Source: Euglena gracilis (taxonomy: Eukaryota > Euglenida > Euglenophyceae > Euglenales). From it: a DNA stretch of 64,000 nucleotides. The translations under genes and the position numbers were made by a program. Below are positions 11,775-22,639 of the stretch, piece by piece; position 1 is the stretch's first letter, and each line of letters starts with the position of its first letter. The stretch is taken from positions 50,745,384 to 50,809,383 of the forward strand of contig CP154955.1 in assembly GCA_039621445.1 (NCBI GenBank), given 5' to 3'. A model generated the notes under the pieces. That model had not been told where the DNA came from and ran no database searches. It saw only the letters and a list, made by a program, of their open reading frames with translations.

Positions 11775-12232
11775 TGGTAAAAGTCACCTAGAGAAAAGAA
11801 GCCTTGAGTGTTGTTTTGCATTTTCTTGCATATGCCCCCAAAGCTACAATCATTTTTCACGATTGCTTCACTTTGACATCAAATTGAATTTCCGTGGTTT
11901 TACCACTTGGTTTCGTGGTGTTTTTTTTTAAACTTTTTCAATCGTTTTTGCGGTATTTTTTTTTTTGAGGACCGCTGTTGCTTTTTCCCTGGAAGCAGCA
12001 ACGTCCACTATGGAGACTATTTTACAGCGATTCAGGGTTTTGGGGACGGTTTTTTTTTTGTGTGCATGGCGATGGTGCTTTTTTTTGAGCTCAAAATGAA
12101 ATTTGAGTGATGGGCCTTCACCCAAAAGATAATTCCAGTCAGGAATCACCCGCCCGATTTCGATTCTTGACTCTGGCAATTCAAAACTGGCAACAGAAAC
12201 CGCAGTTTTTGATTGCCTCTGCCTTTCCTCAG

Positions 12233-12300
12233 ATCCGGCAAAACGGGACGTCCTGAAGCGCTTGTCGGCCCAGGGTGGGCATCCAGTGTTCCCTGGCATG
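12233..12300 (+). CDS. FKBP15: FKBP15-like exon, conserved linker motif
   Basis: The acceptor CTTTCCTCAG ends at 12232 and the donor GTATAC starts at 12301. After the split Asp codon the exon encodes PAKRDVLKRLSAQGGHPVFP plus GM. This corresponds to the short conserved FKBP15 block DAVKAKLISRMAKMGQPMLP that lies between the FKBP domain and the coiled coil. The agreement in order, length and splice phase is the best single support for naming this gene FKBP15 instead of another FKBP protein. Confidence 0.75.
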
Positions 12301-13581
12301 GTATACCCCAGTGTCTTTCTGCATTGGACAACACACCACTCCTGTAATGAAATACCCTCCTGGCTAATACTTCGGCTGCCCAAACCATATATCCCCCTGC
12401 TGTACCCGTTTGCACAGCGGAAACTCATGAATATCCCTCTAAAAAACGGCTTGTTTTGACAAAAATGATTGACCAACAAAATTGAAGTGATATCAACACC
12501 AAATGGATGTCAAATACAAGAAATTTCCAGAAAACAATTATGACTGTGCATTTTTGGTTATTGTTTTCTTGAGAAATTTGCCTAAATTTTGCCCAAATTT
12601 TGCCCAAACCCCTCTGTCCCCAATTTCGGATGTTTAAATAATGAACCATGAAATGCAATGATATTCAATCACAAGGAAGGAGAAAGGAGTGTTTTTTTTC
12701 TTTCTGGAAGGAGTGTTTCCCTTCCATAAAGCATCAATTTCAGGATTTGCAAGGTTGCTCAATTTATGGATGTTTTGTATCAAATGGTAATGGGAAGAAA
12801 TAATGCCTCTTCACTTAATAATAATGTCTCTTCATTTCACTTCGTTTTTTGTTGGTGGAAGCATCCCCCAACGAAACATCCATCCTCTGGTTTCAAAAAA
12901 TTGTGGAGCTTTCAAATGGTTTTTGAAAACATTTCAAACCCGGTCAAACGTTCCAACAACCTGTTCGTTGGGGTTTCATTTAAAATGTCAATCCGTTCCA
13001 ACAATAGGGCGTTAGCTGTAATGTGCAATTCTTCTTGATACTCAGAGGTTTTGTCCGTGGCTGAGATCAACAGAAATTCTCAACTTCAGGGCTTAAGCAC
13101 AGGGCTGCAACTTGCCCCAGAGGGCATCGACCTAACCCCGTTTCCCGCAACCCATTGCATTCCACAGGATATTCCACCCCAACCCACCCTCTCGCACCTC
13201 CCGATTGCCCCGCATGCCAATTCTGACGGAGCCTCCTTCTCCCCATACCTCTCCAACCGAACGACTGCACAGGTGTCAATTGTGGTGTTGATTTGGGGGC
13301 CAACAATGGATTTTTTTTTTGCACAATTGGCATTTTTTGGGGGCCCTTTGCAGTTTTGATTGGGCGATGCAGAGGGTTGCTGGGCGATGGACTTTTGGAG
13401 GCCAAAGGTGGGGTTCCGATGACTGATGCTGGGCGACATTTTCTGCATATTTTTGAGAATCAAACCAAAATCTCGATTGATTTGGCATGAATCTCTCACC
13501 TTGCGACCATTTTGGCAATTTTGGATCCAATTGATTTTTTGCCAGTTTTGATCTAATTGCAGTAATTTCGGGATGGATCAA

Positions 13582-14085
13582 TATTGGGCAGGGGGGGGGA
13601 AATTGATATCCGCAATTTTTCGCAATTTCCGCAATTTTCCGCAATTTTCCGCAATTTTTCCGCAATTTTTCCGCAATTTTTCCGCAATTTTTCACCATTT
13701 TTTTGAAGAATTTTTCCCCACCACCGAAGATGGAAGATGCAATGAGTTCAAGCCATTCTTCAAATGGATCAACAGGTGTGCTATTGTGTTTTGTTGTTCC
13801 CCCCCCCCAGTTTACCAATTTTTCTCACAGGTGCACCACTGGTCACAGGATTGGGTGCGTCCCACCTGTGCAAAGAACATCAAGCGTGTTGATTTGTGCT
13901 CGCCTGCATCGACGTGGGTGTTGCGGTGTTCTGAACCTCACAATTGAAAATTTTCTAAGTCCCCCCAAGCAGAAATGTGTACACCCGATATCAATTTTTC
14001 CGCAATTTTTCCGCAATTTCCGCAATTTTTCCGCAATTTTTCCAAAGGCCTCCGATATCAATTTCCCCCCCCCCCTGTATTGGGC
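13582..14085. mobile_element. Fold-back element with CCGCAATTTT tandem arrays
   Basis: The ends are inverted copies of each other: a TATTGGGCAGG-type word, then a G-run, then GAAATTGATATC at the left, and the complement at the right. Just inside each end lie tandem arrays of an 11- to 12-nt TTTTTCCGCAA unit (13613-13692 and 13996-14043). A related decayed copy is at about 38755-38830. No coding sequence. Confidence 0.6.
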
Positions 14086-14784
14086 AAACACACGTCAGTT
14101 TAAGTTCGTTAAGTACGTTAGTTCAAGTTTATGCCATTTTATTCCATTCGGCAATTTTTCACCATCTTTGTACCATTGTGGCCATTTTTGGCCACCCTTG
14201 GGGAGTCTTGGACACCCAAACGTAAGGCAACCCTTGGGAATTCAGAAGAATCAATACGTGAGTTTTCAGCCAAGACCAGGTTTCAATCATGAATTAAACA
14301 CCAAATTTGATGTAAATGGTTCTATGAACCTCCAATTTGGTTTCCAGATACATTTTGAAGAATGAAAATGACAAGATCATCTGGAAAATGGGGACCGATC
14401 CCCGGAGATTTTGATATAAGGCACCGGCGTTTACAGTTGGTGGTGAGATCAAGGTGCTATATTTCAGGGGGGCCAAGTATGGGGTCAGATTTCAGTTCCA
14501 TACATCAAGACCTGCCTGATTCATGTCCTGATGGGCAGCTTTTGTCTTAAAATTTTCAAAGCAAGGGATTGGGAAAAGATGGGAAACAGGGAGCTGGGCA
14601 GGAGAGCAACGTACAGAAGAGCAGGCATGTCACCTTTTCTTTTGTGTCGATGGAAATGGAAGCGGGGGACATCAAAGCAGGTAAAAACCGTGTAATTTCC
14701 TTTTCCATTGACGACTGGCGCACACCGGGGGGGGGGGTGCCCACCCACCGCTGCACTCACCTCACCTTGCACGCCACCTGCCTC

Positions 14785-15088
14785 CAGGGCGGTCCATTGG
14801 GGACGGGAAGTTTCATTTTCCCTTGAGGACCGCCCCCGAAAGGACCGCCCTTAGGCCTAACGGCCGATCTGGGGACCGAGCGGGGTCAAAACTCAAAAAG
14901 TCGAAAAGAACGTATTTTGACGTTTTGGGTGGATGGCCGATGATCCAAGGATGCCAGAAAACACCTTGTTTTCCTGAAGTCGACCCGTTTTTGCCAAAAT
15001 ATGGCCATTTTTTGTCCATTTGTCCTGTGAATTTTTCACTGACTGTGCGGGGACGGGAAGTTTTTTTTTTCTGTTAAGGACCCCCCTG
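14785..15088. mobile_element. hAT-like non-autonomous element, family 2 (copy 2)
   Basis: A 304-bp element starting CAGGGCGGTCC and ending TTAAGGACCCCCCTG. The flanks CCTGCCTC (14777-14784) and CCTGCCCC (15089-15096) are an 8-bp target duplication with one mismatch. The body is collinear with 3686-3995, sharing for example TTTGGGTGGATGG and CCAAGGATGCCA. It ends less than 100 bases before the next exon. Confidence 0.75.
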
Positions 15089-15177
15089 CCTGCCCCCCCC
15101 CACCCCCACACGCACACTCACGTCCTCATGTCTTTTCCCTCTCACCCCCTCCCGCTCGCATGGTCGCCACGCTCCAG

Positions 15178-15333
15178 GCGCCAGCCGCCCCCACCGCCCA
15201 GCCCCTGCTGTACAGTGCCCCGGCCCTGCCGGCCGGCCCCTCCGCCCCGTCGCCGCCGCCCGCGCCCACCACCGCGACCGCGAAGAGCGTGGCCAACATG
15301 TCGTTTGAGGAGTTCCTGTTGATGAAGCAGCAG
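15178..15333 (+). CDS. FKBP15: FKBP15-like exon, Ala/Pro-rich then amphipathic
   Basis: The acceptor GCTCCAG ends at 15177 and the donor GTTGGT starts at 15334, giving exactly 52 codons in phase 0 at both ends. The peptide begins APAAPTAQPLLYSAP and closes with VANMSFEEFLLMKQQ. The Ala/Pro part matches the kind of linker FKBP15 has before its coiled coil. The closing segment looks like the start of a helix. Membership in the gene rests on phase, strand and composition. Confidence 0.6.
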
Positions 15334-15849
15334 GTTGGTCCCTCTCGGCTTGTTGGCGGCAGGGGGGCTTTTGGGGCGGGCTTTTGGGGCCATCCCCCCC
15401 CCCCCGAAGTTGGCCTCCGGCCAGTTGGTGGGGCCAATGTGGCCTGGGCCAGATGAGCCGGGGGTAGGGTAGGTTTTCCAGCACTTCCCCAGAGTGTGGA
15501 GCACCTACCTGGCATCCTGGGTGGCCTCAATCTTGGAGAGGGGAACTCAGCTGTTAAAAAAGGGCAAGCATTTTTCCAGCCTTGTTTTGGTGGTTTGGTG
15601 GTTTGGAACTGGTGTGCTTTTGGGAGTCCCAGACCTGAAGACGCCTAGTGCCGTTGGTGCGCTGGTGCCGTTCACGGATTAAATGATTTTTCTCAAGACA
15701 CAAATCAGCAAATTTCGGAAACAGCACACAAGTGATCCGGTGAGAGATGTTGACGGTCCCCTCGCCTTTCTCACTGTGCGTTCCCAGCGCGGCTGATTGG
15801 CCAACCAGTCCAGCATCCTGCGTACAAGTTGTGTGTTTCTGTTGCACAG

Positions 15850-15942
15850 CAAGCCGCCCATCCCGCCGCCGCCATCACCGTGGCTCCGCACGCTGCGCCG
15901 CCCCCCGACCATACAATCGTTTTGCTCATCGCCCGGGGGCAA
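15850..15942 (+). CDS. Probable small Ala/Pro-rich exon
   Basis: The acceptor TGTTGCACAG ends at 15849 and a donor GTACCT starts at 15943, giving 31 codons in phase 0 at both ends, compatible with the exon before. The peptide is QAAHPAAAITVAPHAAPPPD followed by a short hydrophobic stretch. There is no homology I can name, so it could be a chance open segment in GC-rich sequence. Confidence 0.4.
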
Positions 15943-15953
15943 GTACCTATGAA

Positions 15954-16010
15954 ATGACTGGGCATGACTGGGTGTGACTGGGCGTGATTGGGCGTGACTG
16001 GGTCTGGGAC
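15954..16010. repeat. Short tandem repeat GTGACTGGGC
   Basis: Five or six copies of a 10- to 11-nt GTGACTGGGC-like unit, slightly diverged, lie just after the small exon ending at 15942. Confidence 0.7.
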
Positions 16011-16786
16011 TCTGGATGACCATAGGTGCTTGCCTGCTGGGGGGAGAGGGGTATCACAGACTAGTTTTCGGACTGAATCCCCCTGGGGGGGGGTGGCAGA
16101 AAACCACCAAAGAGGGCACTGAACAAACAGCCACTCTTTCCACCACCCAGCTACTCTACCTCAACCTTGTGAACCTTGTGGCTCCCACAGTGGCTGATGC
16201 CCCCTCTGGGGTTATGTTGCAGGGGGGGGGGAGAAATACAAACACCGTTGTGCGATTTTTTCCTGAACAAAATCTGCGGGTTTTTTTTGTGGGTTTTTGT
16301 CCTTTTTTTCCTGGCTATTTTTTTCGATTTTTCTTGGTAATTTTTTGAACAAAAAAAATTCCTCACTTTTGGCTGTGATTTCCCCTGAAACCAATCTTTA
16401 TTGTCTGACTTTTGCCATTTTTGGTCTTTTTTTGCCCAACAAATTACACATGTTCAGAATTAGCACGTGCCCAAAATCTAATCAAATTTCATGTCATTTC
16501 ACAATGAAATATTTTATCTGGAGGGGGTGAAAAAATTTTAAGTCCTTTCAAGCTGGAAAGTATACATCCCAGGGAGCTCCTGAAGGAAATCACATGCAAC
16601 TAGTTTCTTTTGCATTAATATGTGTTTTTTTTGTGTTTTGTGGTGTGTTATTTGAATATCCATGCTGCATCCCCCGACTGGTTAGTGGTTTGGTCGTTTT
16701 TGGAAGAGTGGAAGTCACCCCCGAGGTAAATAATTTGTATGGGCCCGACCCCACCCCCGCCGTACCCCTCTCTGCGTCCCCGGCAG

Positions 16787-16820
16787 CCCTGTTCCAGCAA
16801 CAGCAGCAGCAACCAGGCTT
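16787..16820 (+). CDS. Candidate Gln-rich micro-exon
   Basis: A strong C-rich tract ends in CGGCAG at 16786, and a GTGCTT donor follows at 16821. The sequence is CAG-repeat-like. In one frame it reads ALFQQQQQQPG from slightly upstream, in another it is Ser/Asn-rich. A second CAG-rich patch lies at 17098-17160, on the far side of an inverted-repeat insertion. I cannot fix the frame, so this is tentative. Confidence 0.25.
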
Positions 16821-16825
16821 GTGCT

Positions 16826-17096
16826 TAGTCGGGTGCCTACCCCATGGGGGGTGGGTGGGTGCTAGGGGCAGGCACCCCATAGCACCCGATCCGACGACCC
16901 CCCCCCCCGGGGGGGGTAGGGTTTTGGGGGGTGCCTGCCCCTAGCAGGCACCCCCCTCCGACCCCGGCGCCGAAGGCGCCGGGGGCCCGAAAAAGGCCAT
17001 TTTCAATGAAAATTTTCTGGGTCCGGCCCGGACCCCTATCCCCCCTGGGGGGGGGTGCCTGCTAGGGGCAGGCACCCTATAGCACCCACCCACAAG
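16826..17096. mobile_element. GC-rich inverted-repeat insertion
   Basis: The module CTAGGGGCAGGCACC followed by ATAGCACCC occurs at about 16861 and again at about 17066, and its complement CTGCCCCTAGCAGGCACC lies between them. GGCGCCGAAGGCGCC is a further palindrome at the centre. The insertion separates two CAG-rich patches. Related GC-rich palindromic sequence recurs at 23940-24345 and about 45530-45720. Confidence 0.55.
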
Positions 17097-18553
17097 CATG
17101 GCAGCAACACCAACTCCAACAGCTACAGCTGCTTCTCCTGCAGCAGCAGTTGCATCCAGGGCACCGCTTAAGCAGAAGTGGACCCCATCCCCTGGAGGTC
17201 CAGCCAGCCGGCAGCATTTTTCCAACGGCTGGCGGCTGGACAGTAACGGACTTTTGGATTTTGGGGGTACAAAATGGCCAAAAGGAAGTCGGATTTGGGC
17301 TGGACAGGCAAATTTGGGGTTACAAAATCGATTTTTTTTGCATAATTAGCAGGTTTTTGGGCATTTTTTAAGTTTCCCTTTTTTTTGTACCCAGTTCGAC
17401 CCTGGGTCGGCCCCAATTCCAGCCAGGGGACCCCCATGGGGATGGTCTACCGGCAACCTTTTTTTTGCCAGCACAAATTTTCAAGCCTCTGAACTGGACC
17501 CTCCCCGGTGGGGGGGGGGGGGTCGCTGAGCGACGCTCTGGTTGCAGCAGTCAAGTGGGCTGGGGCTGTCACCTCAGCCAGCCCCGGTGGCCGGTGCGTG
17601 CGCATGCGGGCGTGTGTAGCCATTGCATTTGAAGGGGTCCTTTGGTTTTCGCCCAGGCTTTGCCCCGACCGAGAATTGGTCATTTTATGCCATGCTTCTG
17701 CTGTTTAATGGGTGGGGGATTCCCCTTCAGGCTGGCGGGGGCGATTCTGGACCCCCCCCCCCCAATGTGCTTTCAATCTTTGCCAACCGGAGACCAACTG
17801 CGTTGCTTCAAAGCACAATGTAATTTTGGTGAACCCCGTCTGAACCTCGCTGCCACCTTTGCCTGGTCATTTGTCAGCGAGAGAAGGTGTTCACCGCTCC
17901 TCTCTTGTTTCACCTTCGCGTCACAGCTGCCCTCCCATCGGCATCCCTGTCCCTGGAGCCATCCATTCTACCCAGGCCAAAACGCCTCCCCCAGAGAATC
18001 TGAACCTTCGCCCACAGTGACACAGTGGCCGCAGTTCTCACTCAATTCTCTGGAACCAAGTGGTGATCACAAGGCCTCCTAACTTTTAAAAGGAATAGTT
18101 GTTTATCAAATGTCCATTACCCCTCCCCGTCTATTTTGGATCCGTTGGTGGAAATCTCACAGGGGGGTTTTATTTTTTGGGTCAACTTTTTGGTCCTATT
18201 TCCGAACATTCCGGCCAACAAAAGCATTCCAAAAATCGATGAAAAACATGATTTTTCGCAGTGAACAAAAATTGTCTCAAAAAATGCTTTTTGACAAATG
18301 AAAATTGGTTGAAAATTAAAAAGGCCCCAGGGGGTCACCTGGCTTGAGGCGTTTGCATAATTATGAGGGTGGGAGTTTATATACACACACATATGTGTAC
18401 ACATATTATTACACACATATTTATTTGTTTTTTTAAAAAAAATTGGGACTTTTGGGGGTCTACTTTTTGGATCATTGCTGACAATGGGAAGGGCACCCTC
18501 ACCTCACCGACTTCGCCCGGGGCAGAGGCCTGCCAGGGACCCTCACGTCCCAG

Positions 18554-18630
18554 CAGCGACTGTTGGCCACCAATGTCGACACTGTACTGGAACGCCTGTC
18601 GGTGCTGGCCACCAAGTTTGATAATTTGGA
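18554..18630 (+). CDS. FKBP15: FKBP15-like exon, start of coiled coil
   Basis: The acceptor ACGTCCCAG ends at 18553 and the donor GTACCC starts at 18631. The exon has 25 codons plus two bases and encodes QRLLATNVDTVLERLSVLAT followed by KFDNL. Hydrophobic residues fall on a heptad-like pattern. It resembles the FKBP15 stretch ending in KVDDLQ, where the coiled coil begins. The two leftover bases GA plus the first base of the next candidate exon make Glu. Confidence 0.6.
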
Positions 18631-19159
18631 GTACCCACCGCTGTCTCTGCCCCCCCCCCCTTGCATTAATGCAAGGTCCTGGATGTCGTTGCCGGCTGAC
18701 CTTGGCGTGCAAACCCTCAAAAATTGTTGTGTGGGCCACAGTTTGGACTCTGCTTCCTTCTCTTCCTGGACTGCCCAAAGCCCCACGTCCATGAACGACT
18801 GCGTGGTTCTTCCAGTCTATGCAGTGCAGTCTCCTTCAAGCAGGGCTGGTTTGTTTTCAATCCCTGAAACATCATGAGTGGTGGTTAGCCCTCTTTCTTT
18901 TTCCATTTTTCTGGGGAACCGTCTTCTAACCCCCCCCCCCCCCAAATAACCTGGCGGGTTGCCAGGCTATTGGAATTGACTTTTCGCCCTGCCCCCCTAC
19001 CAGGTTAATTGGGCCCTTTTTCAGCGTCATAAAGGAATTTTGCCTTAAAACGGGGGCAAGCTATTGGAACCATCTTTTTTTTTAATCCCCCCTCACCAAG
19101 TTATTCAGCCACTGCCTGGAGCAAGGGCCCCGCCAGGTTATTTGGGGGGGGGGGTTATG

Positions 19160-19546
19160 CCATACAATCACTTAGTCACTGGCCGACCCCCCCAGGGGGT
19201 GGCTGGTTTTTTTTCAGAGTGACTGATTGGTTTTTGGCCCGGACCCCCTCCCCCCGGGGGGGGTCAGCAAAAAGAGGCACTGGAATTTTTTTTGGCTTTT
19301 TGCATGTTTTTGGTCAAATTTCCTGTGTATTCCAGAGTGGCCGACCCTCCCCCCCCCCCCCTAGTTGCACTAAGGCTTCTTGTCTGTTTATGGCCGGCGC
19401 TAACTTCGCTTCTGGCCCAGCTTGCTGTATGCCGACCCCCCCCCCCCCCCGGGAGTGGTAGTGACTGACTGGATTCCCGAAAAAAGTGACTGACTGGTTT
19501 TTCAAAGAGTGGAGTGACCCCCCGGGGGTCGATAAAAATTGTATGG
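19160..19546. mobile_element. CCATACAAT-ended repeat element (copy 1)
   Basis: The element begins CCATACAATCACTTAGTCAC and ends AAAATTGTATGG, so nine terminal bases are inverted. Inside are repeated GTGACTGACTGGTTTTT-like words and C-run/G-run palindromes. It matches 26830-27164 over most of its length. I see no clear target duplication at this copy. Non-autonomous, superfamily not determined. Confidence 0.6.
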
Positions 19547-19603
19547 TCAGGGCAACATTTTCCCTGAAAAATTTGTTTGCAAACGGCTTTGGTGTGTATG
19601 AGT

Positions 19604-19624
19604 TTGTGTGTGTGTGTGTGTATG

Positions 19625-19695
<71 letters not shown>
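19604..19695. repeat. (TG)n microsatellite
   Basis: About 90 bases of TG repeat with one TATGTTG interruption near 19621. All the Cys/Val and Thr/His open frames over it are artefacts of the repeat. Confidence 0.95.
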
Positions 19696-19696
<1 letters not shown>

Positions 19697-20339
19697 TGCG
19701 ACGCGGTGTGTTGCGCCCGCAGGGAAGGCTTTGAAATCCCGGGTGAGGGGTGGGCTTAGCTTGACCCTTTCCCCCTATTCCCTCATCACTGAGGAATTGA
19801 GGGGAGGTTGGAATGCAGATGGGCCACGCAAGATTCACATTTCAATGTCCTTGGAAACGGCAACACACACACGATCGAAGGGGGAAAGTTTTACCCCCTA
19901 GGTCGGTGAGCAATGGTGGGCCATGTGTGCTGAAAGTGTGTTAAACGCCCATCAAAGTTTCCCGGGGCCCATCCCTGGGCACCACTTCTGGCCACGAATG
20001 CTCCGCCGATCCCTGCAGCCCCCCCCCCCCAGTCTGCCCCCCACCCCCCGGTCGGGTGCGGCGGGGGGCCACTCCCGCCCTCCATCATCGTCTCCTGCCT
20101 CGCCCCGGCCTCCACAGGCCTCGGTGGGAGGGGGCAGGCTGCATTTCATATCCCCCCCCATTTAAACCGACCCCCCTTCTAAACCGACCTACCCTTCCAA
20201 ACCGACCCATTGCAGAATTTCAACCAAAAAAATAAAAAAAGAAGCCGACCCATGGCAAGTTGGATGACAAACATGCACAACATAATGGAAGCCGCCAACG
20301 GAAAGAGCGTCCAGGCTTATTGAATAGTTAGCATTGATG

Positions 20340-20645
20340 ACCCAAAATTAGGATTTTACACCCAAAATTAGGCATTTGCTTCCAAATTTTGGAGTTTGCA
20401 GCTCAAATTGGGCATTTTCTCCGAAAATTTGGTGTTGGAACCCAAAAATTTACAAAATTAGATATTTGCCATCTAAAATTTGAAGCTTGTACCCAAAATT
20501 ATACAGTTTACCACCAAAAATTGGATATTACACACAAAATTTAGCATTTTGCCCCCGAAAATTCAGAATTTGCATCCAAAATTAGGCATTTGTCACTCAA
20601 AGTTAGGAATTGGCCGACCAAATTGGGCATTTGCCAATTGAAATT
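20340..20645. repeat. Degenerate array of about 28- to 30-nt units
   Basis: A unit like CCCAAAATTAGGCATTTGC recurs about ten times with substantial drift (CCAAATTTTGGAGTTTGC, AAATTGGGCATTTTC and so on). AT-rich and non-coding. It lies in the large intron. Confidence 0.65.
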
Positions 20646-20798
20646 GCCTTGCTAACATCAACCCGCTTCCGTCACGCCGTCGGCCAGCCGTGTGTTCCCC
20701 CTGAAACCGACCCCCCCGTCTAAACCGACCCCCTCCAGGATTTCCGCCAACCCAAAAGTCCTAAACCGACGGGTCGGTTTAAATGGGGGGGGTTTACC

Positions 20799-21400
20799 CA
20801 GGGTTTCCCACTGATTCGTACACGAATAAGTACGAATAAGTACGAATAAGTACGAATTGCCGAGATCTGCCAAATACGAATAAGTACGAATAAGTACGAA
20901 TAAGTACGAATGAAAAATTCCCCAGTTACGAATAAGTACAAATTGCCAAGTAGAAAAATGTACAATTTTCTGCACCATTGCACTGAGTTGAAGGCACACT
21001 TCTCTGTATGTGATGCATATCTCACGCTGCAGGACGCCTCGTGTCCTCTTTTCCCTTCGAGAATGCAAGTTTTCAGCAGTCTTGTGGTTTTCCTGTGATG
21101 TTTTGTATTTTTCTCACCGCGATTTTTTCCCACAAATTTCGCCAGCATCAGTTCGTCACTTAGATAGTTTCTCAAGTGAATGACCTGTTTTCCTTGCTTT
21201 TCCCAGTTTCAGAACGTTGAAGGTGTGCCCAAGGAAGCATACCAAATGGTCACCTATTGCTATACATGGCCCTTTTTTGAAGTACGAATAAGTACGAATA
21301 AGTACGAATATGTACGAATAAGTACGAATAAGTACGAATAAGTACGAATAAGTACGAATGGGCTCGGGAGTCCCCAAGTACGAATCAGTGGGAAACCCTG
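20799..21400. mobile_element. CAGGG-ended hAT-like element carrying TACGAATAAG arrays
   Basis: The left end CAGGGTTTCCCACTGATTCG and the right end CGAATCAGTGGGAAACCCTG are exact inverted repeats. GGTTTACC precedes the element and GTTTACCC follows it, so a perfect 8-bp duplication can be drawn. Just inside both ends lie tandem arrays of the 10-bp unit TACGAATAAG (about 20817-20935 and 21282-21360), in the same orientation on both sides. The minus-strand open frame with repeated Tyr-Ser-Tyr-Leu-Phe words is only the translation of this array. Confidence 0.75.
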
Positions 21401-21565
21401 GTTTACCCTCTGCTTCTTCTGCTTGGGAGAGGATTTCACCGCTGCACACCAACGTAAAATGAGCACCTCTGCATCGCGCAGTTCGATATAGTGGGATGGC
21501 GGGGGTTAAGGATCGTTGGTGGCGTAGGAGTGTGAGGTCACTGCCAGTCAAAGCACCCCCCCCCC

Positions 21566-21865
21566 CAGGGCGGTCCACAAGGGACAGGATTCTTTTCCTT
21601 AAGGAGGCCTTGGGCCTAAGGGCCAGCCAAGGACCGGACTGGGGCTTGAACGTGGTCAAAAATAACAAGTCGAAAACGCGACGTGGATGGACATGGTGCA
21701 TATACACTCCCATATTTTTTTCAGTATGTGTTTCCCTTCGGTAGATGGGGGCAGGGCGGTCCTTAAGCAAAAAAAAACCCGTCCCAGCACATTCGATAAG
21801 AAATCCACGGGGGAAAATGGCCAAAAGGCCATGTTTTGGCAGAAACGGATCGACTTCGGGAGCAA
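21566..21865. mobile_element. Fragments of family 2 element in both orientations
   Basis: CAGGGCGGTCCACAAGGGAC at 21566 starts a forward fragment, and CAGGGCGGTCCTTAAGC at 21751 starts a reverse-oriented one (its body is the complement of the right half of 3686-3995). Probably one element inserted beside or into another and was then truncated. Confidence 0.5.
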
Positions 21866-22373
21866 AGTGATCTCTGGCATACTTTGCGTCTGAGGCTGGG
21901 GTCGGCCATGCCTTAAAATTCAGCCTCTTTTGGGTCCATCCACCGCCGAGGTTTCCAACAACTTCGTGCCGAACCAAAATACAGGTGGGGGTTTGGCCGA
22001 GCGTCTTTGGTGCGGGGGGGGGGGGGGGGCACTCTCTGGTAACCGCCAGGGAAGGCCTACCTGGGCACGCACACCAAGGTACCCAGATTCAACCCCCCCT
22101 GGGGGGGACCCGGGGCACGTCAGGTTCAGCCTGACCTGAAAACTGCAATCCCCGGCTGTACGGAACCCCCGAAACCCTATCCCCCCCCCATTTCCCCTTC
22201 CCGTATTTCCGGGGGCACCAGTTTTTCTGTCCAAGTTTTTCTTTTGGCACCTCGGCGCCAAAATTCTTCTTTGTGCAGTGCTGTGGTGGGTGAAGGGGTC
22301 AGCCCCAACCCCCCCCCCCTCGCCCGGCTATCCTGAACAGCCCCGTGCATCCCCCTCCCCGACATTGTCCCAG

Positions 22374-22578
22374 GCCCACGGCAAAACCGGCTGCCCCCCC
22401 CCTGTCCGACGGATGGAAGGCCTGGCCCCACCTCTTCTCCCGCTTCGACACGGACACCCTGCGGTACGTGCCACGGTACGAGCCGAACAGCAAGGAGCTG
22501 CTGCGGTGGCTGCTGCGGCGCGACGTGCAGCTGACGCAGGAGCGGCTCCTGGCGCTGATGGGCCCACCCCCACCCCCG
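22374..22578 (+). CDS. Probable coiled-coil exon of the FKBP15-like gene
   Basis: The acceptor TTGTCCCAG ends at 22373. The first base completes the Glu codon left by the exon ending at 18630. The peptide includes DGWKAWPHLFSRFDTDTLRY and KELLRWLLRRDVQLTQERLL, the second part a strongly charged amphipathic helix. The end is uncertain: GTGCAG after the RRD codons would give phase 0, as the next exon requires, while later donors do not fit. The exon is very GC-rich next to an AT-rich island. Confidence 0.5.
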
Positions 22579-22639
22579 AACCAGCCGTGACCATTTCCTC
22601 CCCCCCCCCCAACGTCACACTTTTACATAACGCCACACC

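Larger units (their letters stand above)
18900..22373 (+). other. Large intron filled with repeats
   Basis: No exon was found between 18631 and 22373. The space holds a CCATACAAT-ended element (19160-19546), a long TG microsatellite, a degenerate tandem array (20340-20645), a CAGGG-ended element with 10-bp arrays (20799-21400), and family 2 fragments (21566-21865). Around 22196-22275 there is a fragment of the family 1 element, recognisable by CCGTATTTCCGGGGGCACC. Confidence 0.55.

Noticed and set aside
19604-19695. Cys-Val rich ORFs resembling secreted toxins or metallothioneins
   Set aside because: Pure (TG)n microsatellite translation. The same applies to 23536-23671 and 35474-35554.
20817-21372. 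Regular 10-bp repeats that could suggest a CRISPR-like array or a repeat protein with Tyr/Leu/Phe/Val words
   Set aside because: There are no spacers, the unit is too short, and the arrays sit just inside the inverted ends of a transposon. The peptide is only the frame of the repeat.
21156-21977. 273-codon minus-strand frame
   Set aside because: It runs through the TACGAATAAG array and family 2 transposon fragments, so it has no independent support.
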